From: Oscheius tipulae
Lineage: Eukaryota; Nematoda; Chromadorea; Rhabditida; Rhabditidae
Length of the DNA: 64,000 nt
Assembly: GCA_037178975.1 (NCBI GenBank)
Contig: JASJZH010000004.1
Span: 6,386,001-6,450,000, forward strand
Reading direction: 5' to 3'
The notes under the pieces were generated by a model. That model ran no database searches and was not told the origin of the DNA. It saw only the letters and a program-made list of their open reading frames with translations. Each line of letters begins with the position of its first letter. The first letter of the stretch is position 1. The translations under genes and the position numbers were made by a program. This document shows positions 11,517 through 21,619 of the stretch, piece by piece.

Positions 11517-11965
11517 TCACACTCTCTCAGTATAAAAAGAGCATAATTGCAGACACTACTTAATACATTGTTTTCGAATAAATTGTCTCCCTGGCCTGAC
11601 CTTGTCATAACGAAGTGAAAGTCGGCGCTGACATGCTGCACGACACGGAGAGAAGGCGGATTACGAGGGGTTATATAATTTAAGACCAACTTGAGAGAAA
11701 GTGATAAAAGAGGAAGAGATGGCACCAGAGGACTCGAACCACCTTTTGGTTGGGACAGCAACCCGTCTGGATAATCGATAAGGTCGCACGCTCCCAGCCC
11801 TTATCATACATTGTATCCTGTCCTAATCGTTCATTGTCAATGTGAGGGTTTCCTTCTTTTTTTTTTTGGAAAAATAGATCTTTTGTTAAAATTTTGATGA
11901 CTTTCATAACTTTTTCCCAGCCTGTTCTCTTCTTCCTCTCATTGCCACAAAGAGTTTCAGAAACC
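11517..11965. other. Intergenic
   Basis: Holds the 3' end of the LIM gene and the upstream region of PXMP4. A stretch at about 11715-11800 resembles a degenerate tRNA T-arm on the minus strand (see rejected items). Nothing else is recognised. Confidence 0.55.
11577..11582 (+). terminator. Poly(A) signal of the LIM gene
   Basis: AATAAA 61 nt after the LIM stop codon, the expected distance for a nematode 3' UTR. Confidence 0.6.
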
Positions 11966-12808
11966 ATGATTACCTCACTGAACTACGTGATGCAGAACTG
12001 GGAAGCTTTGGGAAATGAATTCCTTCGTACTTTCAAGAGTCAACATTTTCTATTGGCGGCAATGAAAGGACTCCGAAACGGACTGGTGTACGTTGTTGAC
12101 AAGAGATAGAAATACATAGAATTCATTCAGTTACGGAGCTAGGATTCGAGCCCCACATGCTCTAGTTATGGTCTTCTTGTTCGGAGACGGAACGTAGGTC
12201 ATAATGACATTAGAATAAAAAATTAAATTTAGGTTCTACCAAAAACTGCTGACGATATTCCGTCTGACAAAAACGCACGCGATGAATTTGGCAAAGTTCG
12301 TCTTCAGCTACAAATTGCTGAGAGGTCTTTTGATTAAACTCAATGGAGGTTGGTTGCCAGAGCATCGATAAGAGAGATTATATTTAGGTATTGAGCAAGA
12401 ATGGCATTCATTCTTCGCGGCTTTAGTTATGGGCTATTATGTTTTTGGAGAAAATAATGCTGTAAATATGCAGGTGAGTGACTTTATAGGTTTCGGACTG
12501 GCAGGATGTCACCTTCAGATCAATCTGTATCTTCTATCTCGAGTAGTCGTCGGCTTGGCTAAACTGGGAGTCGACCAGCAGCTTGTCCCTCAACCCAGTC
12601 AGCCTCTTCTCATTTTATAACCAACAAACAACGTTCAGACTTCCCAGTATTCCCAGTCTTTGCGGCACTTGTCTGGGGTCTCGTTCTGTGGATGTTCGAG
12701 CACCACAAAGGCGTCCTTCAGGGGTCGCTCCAAAAAAGCATGACCTATCTCTACCACGACTCCAATTTCTGGACCAACATTCGCACATTCCTTCTGAAGA
12801 ACAAGTAA
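11966..12808 (+). CDS. PXMP4: Peroxisomal membrane protein 4 (PMP24)
   Basis: Six exons: 11966-12087, 12131-12193, 12233-12348, 12388-12473, 12519-12597 and 12639-12808 (211 aa, against about 212 in human PXMP4). Conserved family stretches are GARIRAPHALVMVFLF in the middle, FAALVWGLVLWMFEHHKGVL, and the C-terminal SLQKSMTYLYHDSNFW. The family belongs to the Tim17/Tim22/Tim23/PMP24 group and is an integral peroxisomal membrane protein with several short hydrophobic helices; its molecular activity is not well established. The gene is compact, with introns of 37-45 nt. Splicing after GLV uses GTACGT and restores the conserved VYGARIRAPH sequence, which fixes the first intron. Start at MITSLNYVM: I see no better upstream ATG. 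Confidence 0.92.
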
Positions 12809-13591
12809 ATTCAAGGTGTAAATAAATAGTCCATGTGACCTTTGATAGTAAACTCGACCAAAAGATGGAAGTAGTTCTAGTTATAGTAGGTTAGCCGCGC
12901 TTGATCACATCAGAAAAAAAATTTCTTGGTTGTTTGGGCGTATTCGATGTAGCACAAGTATGTTATAGTCTTTCCAAAAAGTCCAACTTGCAGGACTTAT
13001 GATTCTCAAGCTGTACACTTTTTTGCTTCCATAAAACTGAAAATCATCCATTCGCGGCCATAATTCCAATATACCATCCATTTAAAAGTGACACGCAGAG
13101 TGCAGATTTACTTTTTTTTTCTTCTTCAAGTTCAACCAGTTTTCCTCGTCCAACTTCCCAATGAACTCGGCTTGTCAGTAAACGAGTGTTTCAAAAGTAT
13201 ACGAGTAGTTGTGAGCGAGTAAGTAACTCGTTTCACGCTCTACGAAACTCCAATAAATAAACAAAGCTTTGTCATTAAGGATCTATTCAGAAAGTCACTT
13301 GGTGGTCTGTGAAATCGCAAAAAAATGTTCCCTTTCCGTGAATACTCTGATCCATTATGCTTCTAGATAAAAATTGTAGTTTGTATTGTAGTTTTCTCAA
13401 ACCTTAGCGACCTACTTTTCCCTCTTCTTTCCCCGCAACGTGAGCCTCGGACATTGTGCCCAGGTTCAAGCTGTCATTTCCTTCATCTCTTCAAAATAGC
13501 GTCTTCAACTTCTCGAGACTACCCAAAAGCTCAATTGTCTGTCATCAAAGCCCACCTATTTATTCTCGAAGAGGGCTCAGTTCAACTCGTC
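12809..13591. other. Intergenic, AT-rich
   Basis: No convincing gene. Short overlapping frames around 13450-13590 precede the srg-like pseudogene and show no family resemblance. Confidence 0.5.
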
Positions 13592-14240
13592 ATGATCGAC
13601 TTCTACATTTCCGGCTACTTCGGAGTCATCTCCTATCTGCTCTACATCGCCCTTCTGATCATCATCCTGGTCAAAGCGAAGGGACTTTCCTCGTCCTGCT
13701 TCAAAATCTTCGTGACATCAGCCGTTATTGTGAGTAGTGACAGTTGTGAAAGCTAAGAAACTTTTTAGAATATGGTAACGTACGCCAACTCCTTCATCAC
13801 TATAAGACTTCCCGGAATCACTTGTTAAAACTGTACACTGACTCCTTTCTTTGCCGGAAAAGTCTGAGGCATGCAGTTTATGAAGATGCTCATGGTTCAA
13901 TTCGTCTACAATCTTTCAGCCGCAGGTCTTCAATCCAGCTTTGATCTCAACATAAGTCAAGCAGAATCACATTTTCCACGGTATTATCACCTGGCTCATC
14001 GAGACCTTTTCGACTGTCCTCGTGCTCGGAATCTACTTTGGCCTGAGTCTGACTAACATCTATTGTCAAAAGTGTCTGCGGTACTGCTTCGCATCGCCCT
14101 TCGTTCTTCTCTACTGTAGTGGACAACTTCGAGATGTTCTGATGTTTTATAAAAAGAAAACGAGTATTTTGTTTGTAGAGTACCGAATAAGCAAAGTAGC
14201 TGGCTGCTTCTCAGAGTCCAAGTACTGCGAACATGGCTAA
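13592..14240 (+). pseudogene. srg-like chemoreceptor, broken
   Basis: The start MIDFYISGYFGVISYLLYI leads to a first membrane helix; after an intron at 13732 the frame continues TYANSFITIRLPGITC, the srg-type loop that follows helix 3 with its conserved RL..TC. The same frame then meets TAA and, after LTPFFAGKV, TGA, but keeps receptor-like sequence beyond both (FMKMLMVQFVYNLSAAGLQ). A further shift is needed to reach the late helix GIITWLIETFSTVLVLGIY near 13980. Several defects in about 650 nt suggest a dying member of the serpentine receptor class gamma family. An intact relative lies on the opposite strand 1.3 kb away. A model with unusual extra introns cannot be fully excluded. Confidence 0.6.
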
Positions 14241-14272
14241 TCATTGTATTTGAACTTGAGGACAAATATATA

Positions 14273-15024
14273 TTATTTCTTCTTCTTCTTTCCTCCAGCA
14301 TTCTGTGCCGCTTCCGAACAGTTGACTTCCGTCACAATACGTTGGACTCCTTCGATGTAGACCCAGTTTCCATTGATACAGTTCAAAGGAGCCATCACGA
14401 CAACCGTCATTCCTTCATTCTCTTCAGGACCTCCTTCCATACCGTTAAACTGCATAAATGCGATAAGCGGAGCGGTAGCAGTACACACAGCTGTCAAGGT
14501 CAGACAGCCTGTTGCCGGATCAGCTACGGGTCCGCTGAAAACAGTTTTTCTATTGGCAATGTGACACTCTCGTAAAATAGTTCATTTGTAAAAGTTTTCG
14601 TCGCAAAAACAATGGGAGGAGCTGAGAGTACTTTGTCAAAGGATGTTTGGTGGACAGATAGAGACAAAAGTTTTGAGACAGTTGGCTTCAGCTTCAGAAG
14701 CTATTCTGCGGATAAACATCACACTTTTTTTGGCCGCAAGGGAGAGGAGACAAAGATAGACGAGACTTACGTGAAGGTGGCTGGTATGCTTCCGACGGTA
14801 TTAGGATTTTGAGGAGTGAAGGTAATCTGACCGACTGTACACGACGTACAAGTGACTAAAGATTTGCCTAGGTAAATGCATTCGGTTGTTGTACCTGTGG
14901 TGGTAGTTGTAGTCGCAACAGTAGTTGTTGTAACAGAAGAAGTGGTAGTGGTCGTGACTCCTGTCGTCGCTGCACAAGAAAGAACTAACCTCCACAGACT
15001 GTTTAACAAAACGAAAGTACGCAT
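14273..15024 (-). CDS. Secreted C6-domain (DUF281) protein with Thr-rich linker
   Basis: Two exons: 15024-14771 and 14534-14273 (171 aa), separated by a 236-nt intron. The N-terminus MRTFVLLNSLWRLVLSCA looks like a signal peptide. It is followed by a run of about 30 residues that is mostly threonine, likely O-glycosylated, and then one C6/DUF281 domain with six or more cysteines (CIYLGKSLVTCTSC, CLTLTAVC, LNCINGNWVYIEGV, VNC). The family is nematode-specific, secreted, and of unknown function. The end is a short lysine run (KKKKK). The exon join restores the conserved TFTGPVADPATGC. Confidence in the family is high; no function can be given. Confidence 0.85.
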
Positions 15025-15515
15025 TTCTGCAAGAGACTAAGATCAAAGAATCCAAGGAGATCCGGCTATAAGAGGTTTGGTTATCTAGAGGCGAATAATT
15101 GAAGACGAGGTAACCACGTCAAGTGGCCCGAAAGCGTAAAGGATGGAGGCCATTATGCACTGTTCTTGCGGATCAGGCTCTTGAGGTTTTGCGTAAAAGA
15201 GAAGAGGCCAAAGTAGGGTAAAAATTTCTTTTGCAGGGTTAACGTTGATTTCGTAGAAGGGGAAAACACGTAACTTCGCCAGCACATATTTAACGAGGGA
15301 AAGTGACAATTAGCTACCTCTGGTCAGTTCCGAACCCGAATTGTCAAGAACCTCTTTCTGAAACCGGATGACGCTTTCGCCCCGCAGGTTATAAGCACGA
15401 AGAACATCGATCTTCTGATTTTTGTTCCCGGAAGTCAATCAAAATATTTTAGTTGCTCTTGAGAAGATTCAAAACAACTTTTTACTATCCAACAGAAACG
15501 AAAACAACAAGGACT
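15025..15515. other. Intergenic
   Basis: Upstream of the C6-domain gene and downstream of the srg gene, both on the minus strand. No further gene recognised. Confidence 0.5.
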
Positions 15516-16667
15516 TCAAAAATGAGTAGAAACGTGGATGCTGCTCGACTTGGACTTGAAAATGTTGACGACAGCGTGGCGAAGAGGCTTCTTGGCCAGA
15601 AAGACAACCCAAGGAAGAGGTAGAAAGCAAATGTCTGCCACGTAACCTGTAGAATAGGACGTTGTGTATATACTGTATCTTACCTCGAACGAAAACGACT
15701 CGGTCAATCGCATTTGAATCCGCCAACACGAATCGGGCGTACCAGAGCGCAATCTGAATGAGTTGAACTGACAGTCACGTGCTCACTCACATTGTAAATA
15801 GCAAAGATGATCGCTGAGAAGCCAATCCAGCAGGAGATGAGATAGTTCTTCCAATTGATTCTCTTGACAGTTATGTCATGTCTCTTTAGGAAGGCTGTGT
15901 AGCCCGAGCAGATGGTTACCGTGAAAATAAGAATGGCAGTCACAGTTCCACAGACAGCGTTTGCAGACGGCGCGGTTATCTGAATCAGACAATGGTTACG
16001 GCTTTAGAAGGATGTACCAATTCAAAGTGACTGTAAAAGTGAACGACTTTGATGTATACTTGGCCACTGTAGAGAGGAAGAACTTCTGTCTCCCCCAGAA
16101 GAATATGAAAGGCGGACAGAGTAGGAATGAGTACAGTCGCGATTGTTATGCAATTCGTGGCCCTCTTCCACAGCTAAAAAAGGTTTTTAATCAGAAGATG
16201 GCTCATTCGAGAGAAAAAAAAAACAGACCTGGTTGACTTGTAGGGGATACACGATGGCAGTGAACTGATGCAGAACAATGATTGTTGAAGAGACAAAGTT
16301 GGCGACAAGAAAGAAATTGTATAGAAAGTAAGGAACTGACAGAGCATATGTTCCTGACAGACCTTTTACAAGTGGGCAGACGTTCGATAATGGGAATATC
16401 CTAGTGAAAATTAGATCGCACGTCCAGCAACCGAGACTCTAAACAAAAAGTTCTAAACAAAGCTAATGTGAAACTAACATAGATGAAATTTAGCGTGAAG
16501 ACGTGTAGAAAGATAGGCGAAAAGGAGGTTTTGTTGGTTCTTAAGACGATTATAACGAAGAAAAAGGCGGTGATGGACGGGATGGCGTAGACGAAACAGC
16601 TGAAGGCACGAATTAGCTGATAGCCGTTGTAGTCCGGAAGACAGACGTATTCATCTATTACGGACAT
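15516..16667 (-). CDS. Serpentine receptor class gamma (srg) chemoreceptor
   Basis: Six exons: 16667-16479, 16438-16229, 16173-16018, 15979-15791, 15753-15684 and 15646-15516 (314 aa, the usual srg length). Seven membrane helices can be placed: AFSCFVYAIPSITAFFFVII, the second after KTSFSPIFLHVF, LSVPYFLYNFFLVANFVSS with IIVLHQFTAIVYPL, ATVLIPTLSAFHILLG, VTAILIFTVTICSGYTAF, ISCWIGFSAIIFAIYN and a last helix near YVADICFLPLPWVVF. The HQFTAIVYP box is the srg counterpart of the DRY region. These are nematode chemosensory GPCRs expressed in sensory neurons; the ligand is unknown. The broken plus-strand copy at 13.6-14.2 kb is a likely paralogue. Confidence 0.85.
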
Positions 16668-17895
16668 CAGAGGCTAAAACGTGGTAGTTCTGTGTTTGAT
16701 GTCTATTTGGAGGCAAAGAGGCGTGTAAAGATGCGAGCTCGAAAGATCTGATCTTTAAGTGGTTCAGCCCCTTCAAAAGGACTGACAAAGTAGCATGGAC
16801 ACGTTTATGAAGGCAACAGACTGGAGTAAATGATTACAAAGAAAACACAGAGTTAATTGATTTGGTTAGAAGGTGGGGGTGAAAAAAAAGGAAAATCATA
16901 CATATTTCGTTTGAGCGCTACTGAAAAAAAACACACAAGAATATCTCTGCTGTCCCGGAACAACACTGTGAATCAGAATAAGTGTAGACAATTATATCGT
17001 AGAACACCGGGATAACTCCCTTATCTTTCGTTATAGTTCATTACGAACTCCTAAGCTGGTTACTTGTGCGAACAAATTATTTCCATCGGCTTCCGTCTAT
17101 ACTTCAAATTATATGTATACAAAATGGAAGGTTCATTCAGTTCAATTGTTTTTTGCGCTGCTGTTAGGTTCCTTCTTCTTTTAACCAATTTTGTACGGAT
17201 GTCTGCAAAAGAACAACGAAGAACAGTATCAGAATCGTCGGCTGTTTTACGACCGAAACATTGGGATGGACATAAGCGCCACAATGTCCCCATTTCGCTC
17301 TCGGGGCGTCTTCTCAGCTGCGGATTATGGACATCATTTCTTCTTTTCCCCTTCTCATTTTCATCTTCTGCACAGTGTTCGTTTGGTTTCAAGTCAAGGA
17401 ACTTACTGCTTGTCAAAGTACAAGAGTCAGAAGTTATTCTGGGCCATGTCTAATAATTTAAAAACAGGTGTTTTACAACCCACAAGACAGAGTCAGAGTC
17501 AGATCTAGTACTAATGCCTAAAACTAATGTCTCTGTGTGTGTCTGAAGCCCTAAATGGCAATTTATCACACATAATTTGTGATAGCAATTACTCTTCGCT
17601 TTCAAGTCAGTTTAGGAGATGCATCTCTGGGAGTACGTTGCTCCTACCACGGTAACATGACTGGAACAGCATCTACCTGTCTCAACGGGGGATCAGCCAA
17701 ACTTGTACATTCTAAACATAGTGTTTACTTTTCAAAAACAGGAAGAATTACATAGTTTGGTGAAGTACTGTAAAGCGCGTCCTAGTTTAAAGCTATCCTA
17801 AAGCAGATCAAATTGTTTGCCAATTAGCATTCTTCGAATATTAATGAAATGAAATGATATGAAATTCCTGCTCTGTACTGTGATTCCTATTCCAG
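16668..17895. other. No firm gene; possible upstream exons
   Basis: A plus-strand frame at 17191-17508 has mixed composition and could hold 5' exons of the reading frame at 17.9-18.4 kb, but no join could be fixed. Otherwise nothing recognised. Confidence 0.4.
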
Positions 17896-18417
17896 GTATG
17901 CGTCTGCTGAGGATATCAACATGCTCGAAGAGCTAGACGGACTTTCTCGTATGCTTCATTCACAAGAGATGAGAGCACATGTATGGCCAAAAGAGGAGAT
18001 GAAACAGTTGAAGAAAAAGTATCTAAAACTCCCTTCCAAAAAAAAGTCCCTAGCTTCAGACCATTGAAGAGCCGAAAAATCAAGATCACTCGTCTGGAAG
18101 GGGTAGGTCAAAGACCTTTTTGATGTTCGACAGAGCGTGTACAGGCACAAAATGACAATACACAACGAACAGATTAAAAATTGATGAAAACATGGTTCAA
18201 TTAGTGTTCTCTCTAGCAGCAGCTGATTTCGAGAGACTCCACTCGCCTCCGTCCGTTCAAATCTCTCCTCATCATAAGGAACGGGGAGATTCTCAAGCTA
18301 AGCAGGAATGAAATTCGAAAGATGGACAAGTTCATCAGGTATTGTCTCAGTTGTTTCTTGAAAAAATATTTCAGAACAATGATCTATGGAAGCCGCAGGA
18401 GACAACATGATAGCTGA
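17896..18417 (+). CDS. Unassigned spliced reading frame (partial)
   Basis: Four consecutive segments join in phase through good splice sites: 17896-18018, 18060-18102, 18223-18338 and 18375-18417, ending in TGA. The translation includes YASAEDINMLEELDGL, then a basic stretch (KKPLKSRKIKITRLEG), then RPFKSLLIIRNGEILKLS and EIRKMDKFI. The RNGEILKL segment faintly recalls doublecortin-type strands, but this is not enough to name it. The third exon is preceded by TAGCAGCAG, a triple acceptor that would add zero, one or two Gln. No start exon was found; MLEELDGL is a possible internal start. I do not recognise the gene. Confidence 0.35.
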
Positions 18418-18700
18418 GACTTTTTCAATCAATCACTTTCCAGGAACTATGTCAAAAAGTTACATTCCATACTACATTAAACTGTGACTGTTTTCCGAAG
18501 GTGAATCATAAACTGTCATTAAAGGCACCTTTCGCGCCCCTTTTCTCGTCCGACCTTGCGATTTCTGTTGCCCATCTTACTCTCACAGTCCACGTTCCCT
18601 TGAGAGGCGGGAACGAACGTCCTTGGTCGCGCTGTCTTTTTGCCAAGACATAAGAGCTAGGAAATCGTTCATTTTGAGTGGAACAGTCGTCTAAACCACC

Positions 18701-20690
18701 ATGACTATCTCCTATTCCGGAAACCTTGTCAAACTTTTAATGCGATGGAAGGGGTCGATCTGGAGGGCTGTCTGGAGAGAACTCATCGTCTATCTAGTCA
18801 TCTTCTACTTCTTGCGCTTTATGTATCTCTCCGGCTTCGATATTTTGGCTCCTAGTCATGATACGGCTGCCAACTGGAGGTATTCCTGACTCTTTCTTTG
18901 TGTAGCGACTCATAGGAAACATTTCGAGACAATTTGCAAGATGTGTAACGGGTATTGTAAGGAGATCCCTCTCACTTTTCTGCTCGGTTTCTACGTCTCA
19001 AACATGGTTTCGCGGTGGTGGAAACAGTTTGAGAGCTTATCATGGCCCGAAGATTTGGTGGCCACAGTCTGCAATGTCATTCCATCGAATGACGAAGAGT
19101 CGCAACAGCGAAGACATCAGTTTGCTCGATATCTGAATCTTGCTGCTGTTCTTGCCTGGTAACCGTCTAGATTTGGAATCAAACTCAATTCTAGGAGAGA
19201 CGTCTCGACCAAGATCCGACTCCGTTTCCCTACCTTGAAGTCTCTCATTCCTGCTGGCCTCATCACGGAGAGTGAACTTTTAACACTTGAAGACCACCAG
19301 GTTTGAATTGTTCAATTCCCATAAGCCCTCATTCAGATGCGCTGTGAGAGTCTTCGCTGGATGACTCCTTTGTTCTGGTGTGAACAGCTTCTCGGAGAAG
19401 AAGAGAAGGAACACAAGCCTGTCCCCACCTTCCTCAATACTTTGTATAATGAGATTAGGGGCTACCGCAAGTCCTTAAGGAATCTGTACTGTTACGATTG
19501 GGTCTGCGTACCGCTGGTTTACAGTCAAGTAAGACACTTGTCAGTTGACTATTTTTCAATTAAAGGTGACTGCGATGGCAACTTACGCTTTTTTCTTCTT
19601 TGCCCTCTTTGGAAGGTTTTTGTTCGCCGAAAAACCGACCAAGCACCAATTATAGGCAAACGCTGATCTCTGATATTATTGATGGCAAGGAAATAGACCT
19701 CTACATCCCCTTCTTCCTCATCGTCCAGTTTCTCTTCTTTGTCGGATGGTACAAGGTCGGACAGGATCTAATGAGACCTTTTGGTCTTGATGACGAGTTG
19801 GTTCATCGCTTATTTTAAACCGTAATCCATTTCAGTGACATCGAGTTGAACTACATATTGGACAGAAACGTGGCCACTTCCTTCTCGATGCTCTCCCGTC
19901 TTCAAGTGTCTCCTCCACGTAAGCCAGTGTTCCTAACATCAAAAGTACGTGTTTTCAGCCAAGTTCGAGCCCGACGCATTCTGGATGCAGCGAAAAGACA
20001 AGTACGAGAAACTGCCCCACACGGAACATAGTGCCCGTATCAAGGAACACAGACCCAAATTGCACTCGCATGTCAATGTGGGAGAAGAGAAAACCGACTC
20101 GAGAGGCTGTGTCGGCCGTTGGGAAAAACAGTAAGTGCTCTCATAAATGGTTCGTGAATCGAATTAAGTTACATCCACTGGTAAACTTCCTTCTTTTTCT
20201 ATCCTCAAAGTGGACCTCGACGCAACTTAACTGGTCAATAATTGTGATAGACTTTGTTCATGAGCCTTATAAAACTTTAATTTCATCTTCGTTTTCCTAG
20301 TCTGTTTCCCTAGTCCTGGGCGGCTTTTCTGTTGCTAGGCTTCGTGTTCTGTCTAGCAATCCAGACCACTTTCCCCCAAATTCAAAAATGAGCTCTCACC
20401 AATCTCGCACCCAGGTAGTTTCTCTTTCTTTCTTCCTATTCTCTAACAGATAACCTCCCCGCCGCCTCCTTACTCTGAAGTTGATCCGAACAAGCAGGTA
20501 GAACGCCGTCGAAGTCAGTCTCGCGGGCGTAAAACAGTTCAAGAAGGCGAGACAAAGCCACTCGGAGTTCAGGTATCACTAGAGAAGAAAGGGGGGAAAC
20601 ATATAGTTTTTTCAGGTAGCTGTGGTGCAGATGCACATGCGCTGCATGAAACCGGTACAACAACAACGTCAGAACAGTGAAGACAAATGA
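18701..20690 (+). CDS. Bestrophin chloride channel (copy 1)
   Basis: Eleven exons: 18701-18879, 18916-19158, 19195-19300, 19337-19528, 19566-19615, 19656-19796, 19836-19918, 19959-20130, 20339-20414, 20450-20572 and 20616-20690 (479 aa). The start [19 protein letters not shown] is the bestrophin N-terminal strand/helix; [19 protein letters not shown] matches the pore-lining neck helix; [13 protein letters not shown] is the RFP segment; [16 protein letters not shown] is the acidic cluster that forms the Ca-binding clasp before the last conserved helix. Bestrophins are pentameric Ca-activated anion channels at the plasma membrane and form a large family in nematodes. The variable cytosolic tail is Arg/Ser- and Gln-rich. 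If the intron at 20573 is retained, the frame reads on through a different short tail. A second bestrophin lies at 44.8 kb. Confidence 0.92.
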
Positions 20691-21619
20691 TATGGAAACC
20701 AATAAAGTTTTGATGGGAAGTCAATTTCTTTACTACGAGATCAAAAACGACTACTTGGTGATCAACAAATAAATTACAAATGCGAGTTAGGTCTGGTACT
20801 ATTAACACTTTTCTTATTGGAACAGTTGCACTTTTTTTTCCATCTGAAAGGTATTCTCACTGCCAGTGGTTTTCTTTTCACACTGCTGTAATGTTACGCT
20901 AATCTGTGATGCAACAAGTAAGCAAAAAATTTGTGTTGGAAGACGTTCTAAAAAAACTATAATGTTGCTACAGCTCTTGAGCAATCAGAAAAACTGAAAC
21001 ATAGGCTGGTCAGTTAAATTGTTTGATTCCATTGCTTCACACCATTTCGTTAAAGGGAAACCTTATCATTACAGCCAGTTTTCCGTCTCTTGACGCCTTC
21101 TTCCTAGCACCTTCGCTCTTCCCTCCTGCCCTAACAAACCAACTTTTTGCCAGGCGACCTTTTGGATACGTCTGTGCTTTCCAAAACCACCCAGTTTGCT
21201 TGTTCACTTTTGTTCATTCACAGTCTGAACAGCTGGGCAAAGATTCAAGGAACGCAAAAAGCTGTCGGCGCGGGACCGTCTTGACAAACAGTACCATTCA
21301 TCAGAAACTGTTCTTAATCCCTGGGTGTCCTTTCAGTGGAACTCTTCTTTCTTATAAAAGACTCTAGTACAACAGTTCACACCTACCTTTTCTGTTTGCC
21401 CAGCTGCTAATCCACGGCCTGATCTTTGCAATTCTGACCCTCCTTGTCCAAACTATATCACTTTGATACGAACCCTTTTGAGCAGAGATCACTACAACCT
21501 TGCCAACGCTATTTCCATTTGAATGAATGATTTTATGGGGTGGAACGTCTCGATTAAACTGCGGTTTCTAGCCTGTTCAGACATATTTTGAGACCATACA
21601 AGGTCGGTTTCCTTCAGTA
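20691..21619. other. Intergenic
   Basis: AATAAA at 20701-20706 closes the bestrophin transcript. The rest is the upstream region of the UDP-glycosyltransferase; a 114-codon open frame at 21023 has no family features and no splice partners. Confidence 0.55.
20701..20706 (+). terminator. Poly(A) signal of bestrophin 1
   Basis: AATAAA 10 nt after the stop codon. Confidence 0.6.

Noticed and set aside
11715-11800. Minus-strand tRNA-like stretch with GGTTCGAGTCC and a 3' GGTGCCA
   Set aside because: The B-box is perfect, but the T-stem has a mismatch and no 5' acceptor strand pairs with the 3' end, so it is at most a tRNA fragment.
17191-17508. 105-codon plus-strand ORF
   Set aside because: No family resemblance and no splice partner fixed; kept only as a possible upstream exon of the 17.9 kb frame.
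21023-21367. 114-codon ORF upstream of the UGT
   Set aside because: Composition like intergenic sequence, no homology recognised, no regular splice sites.
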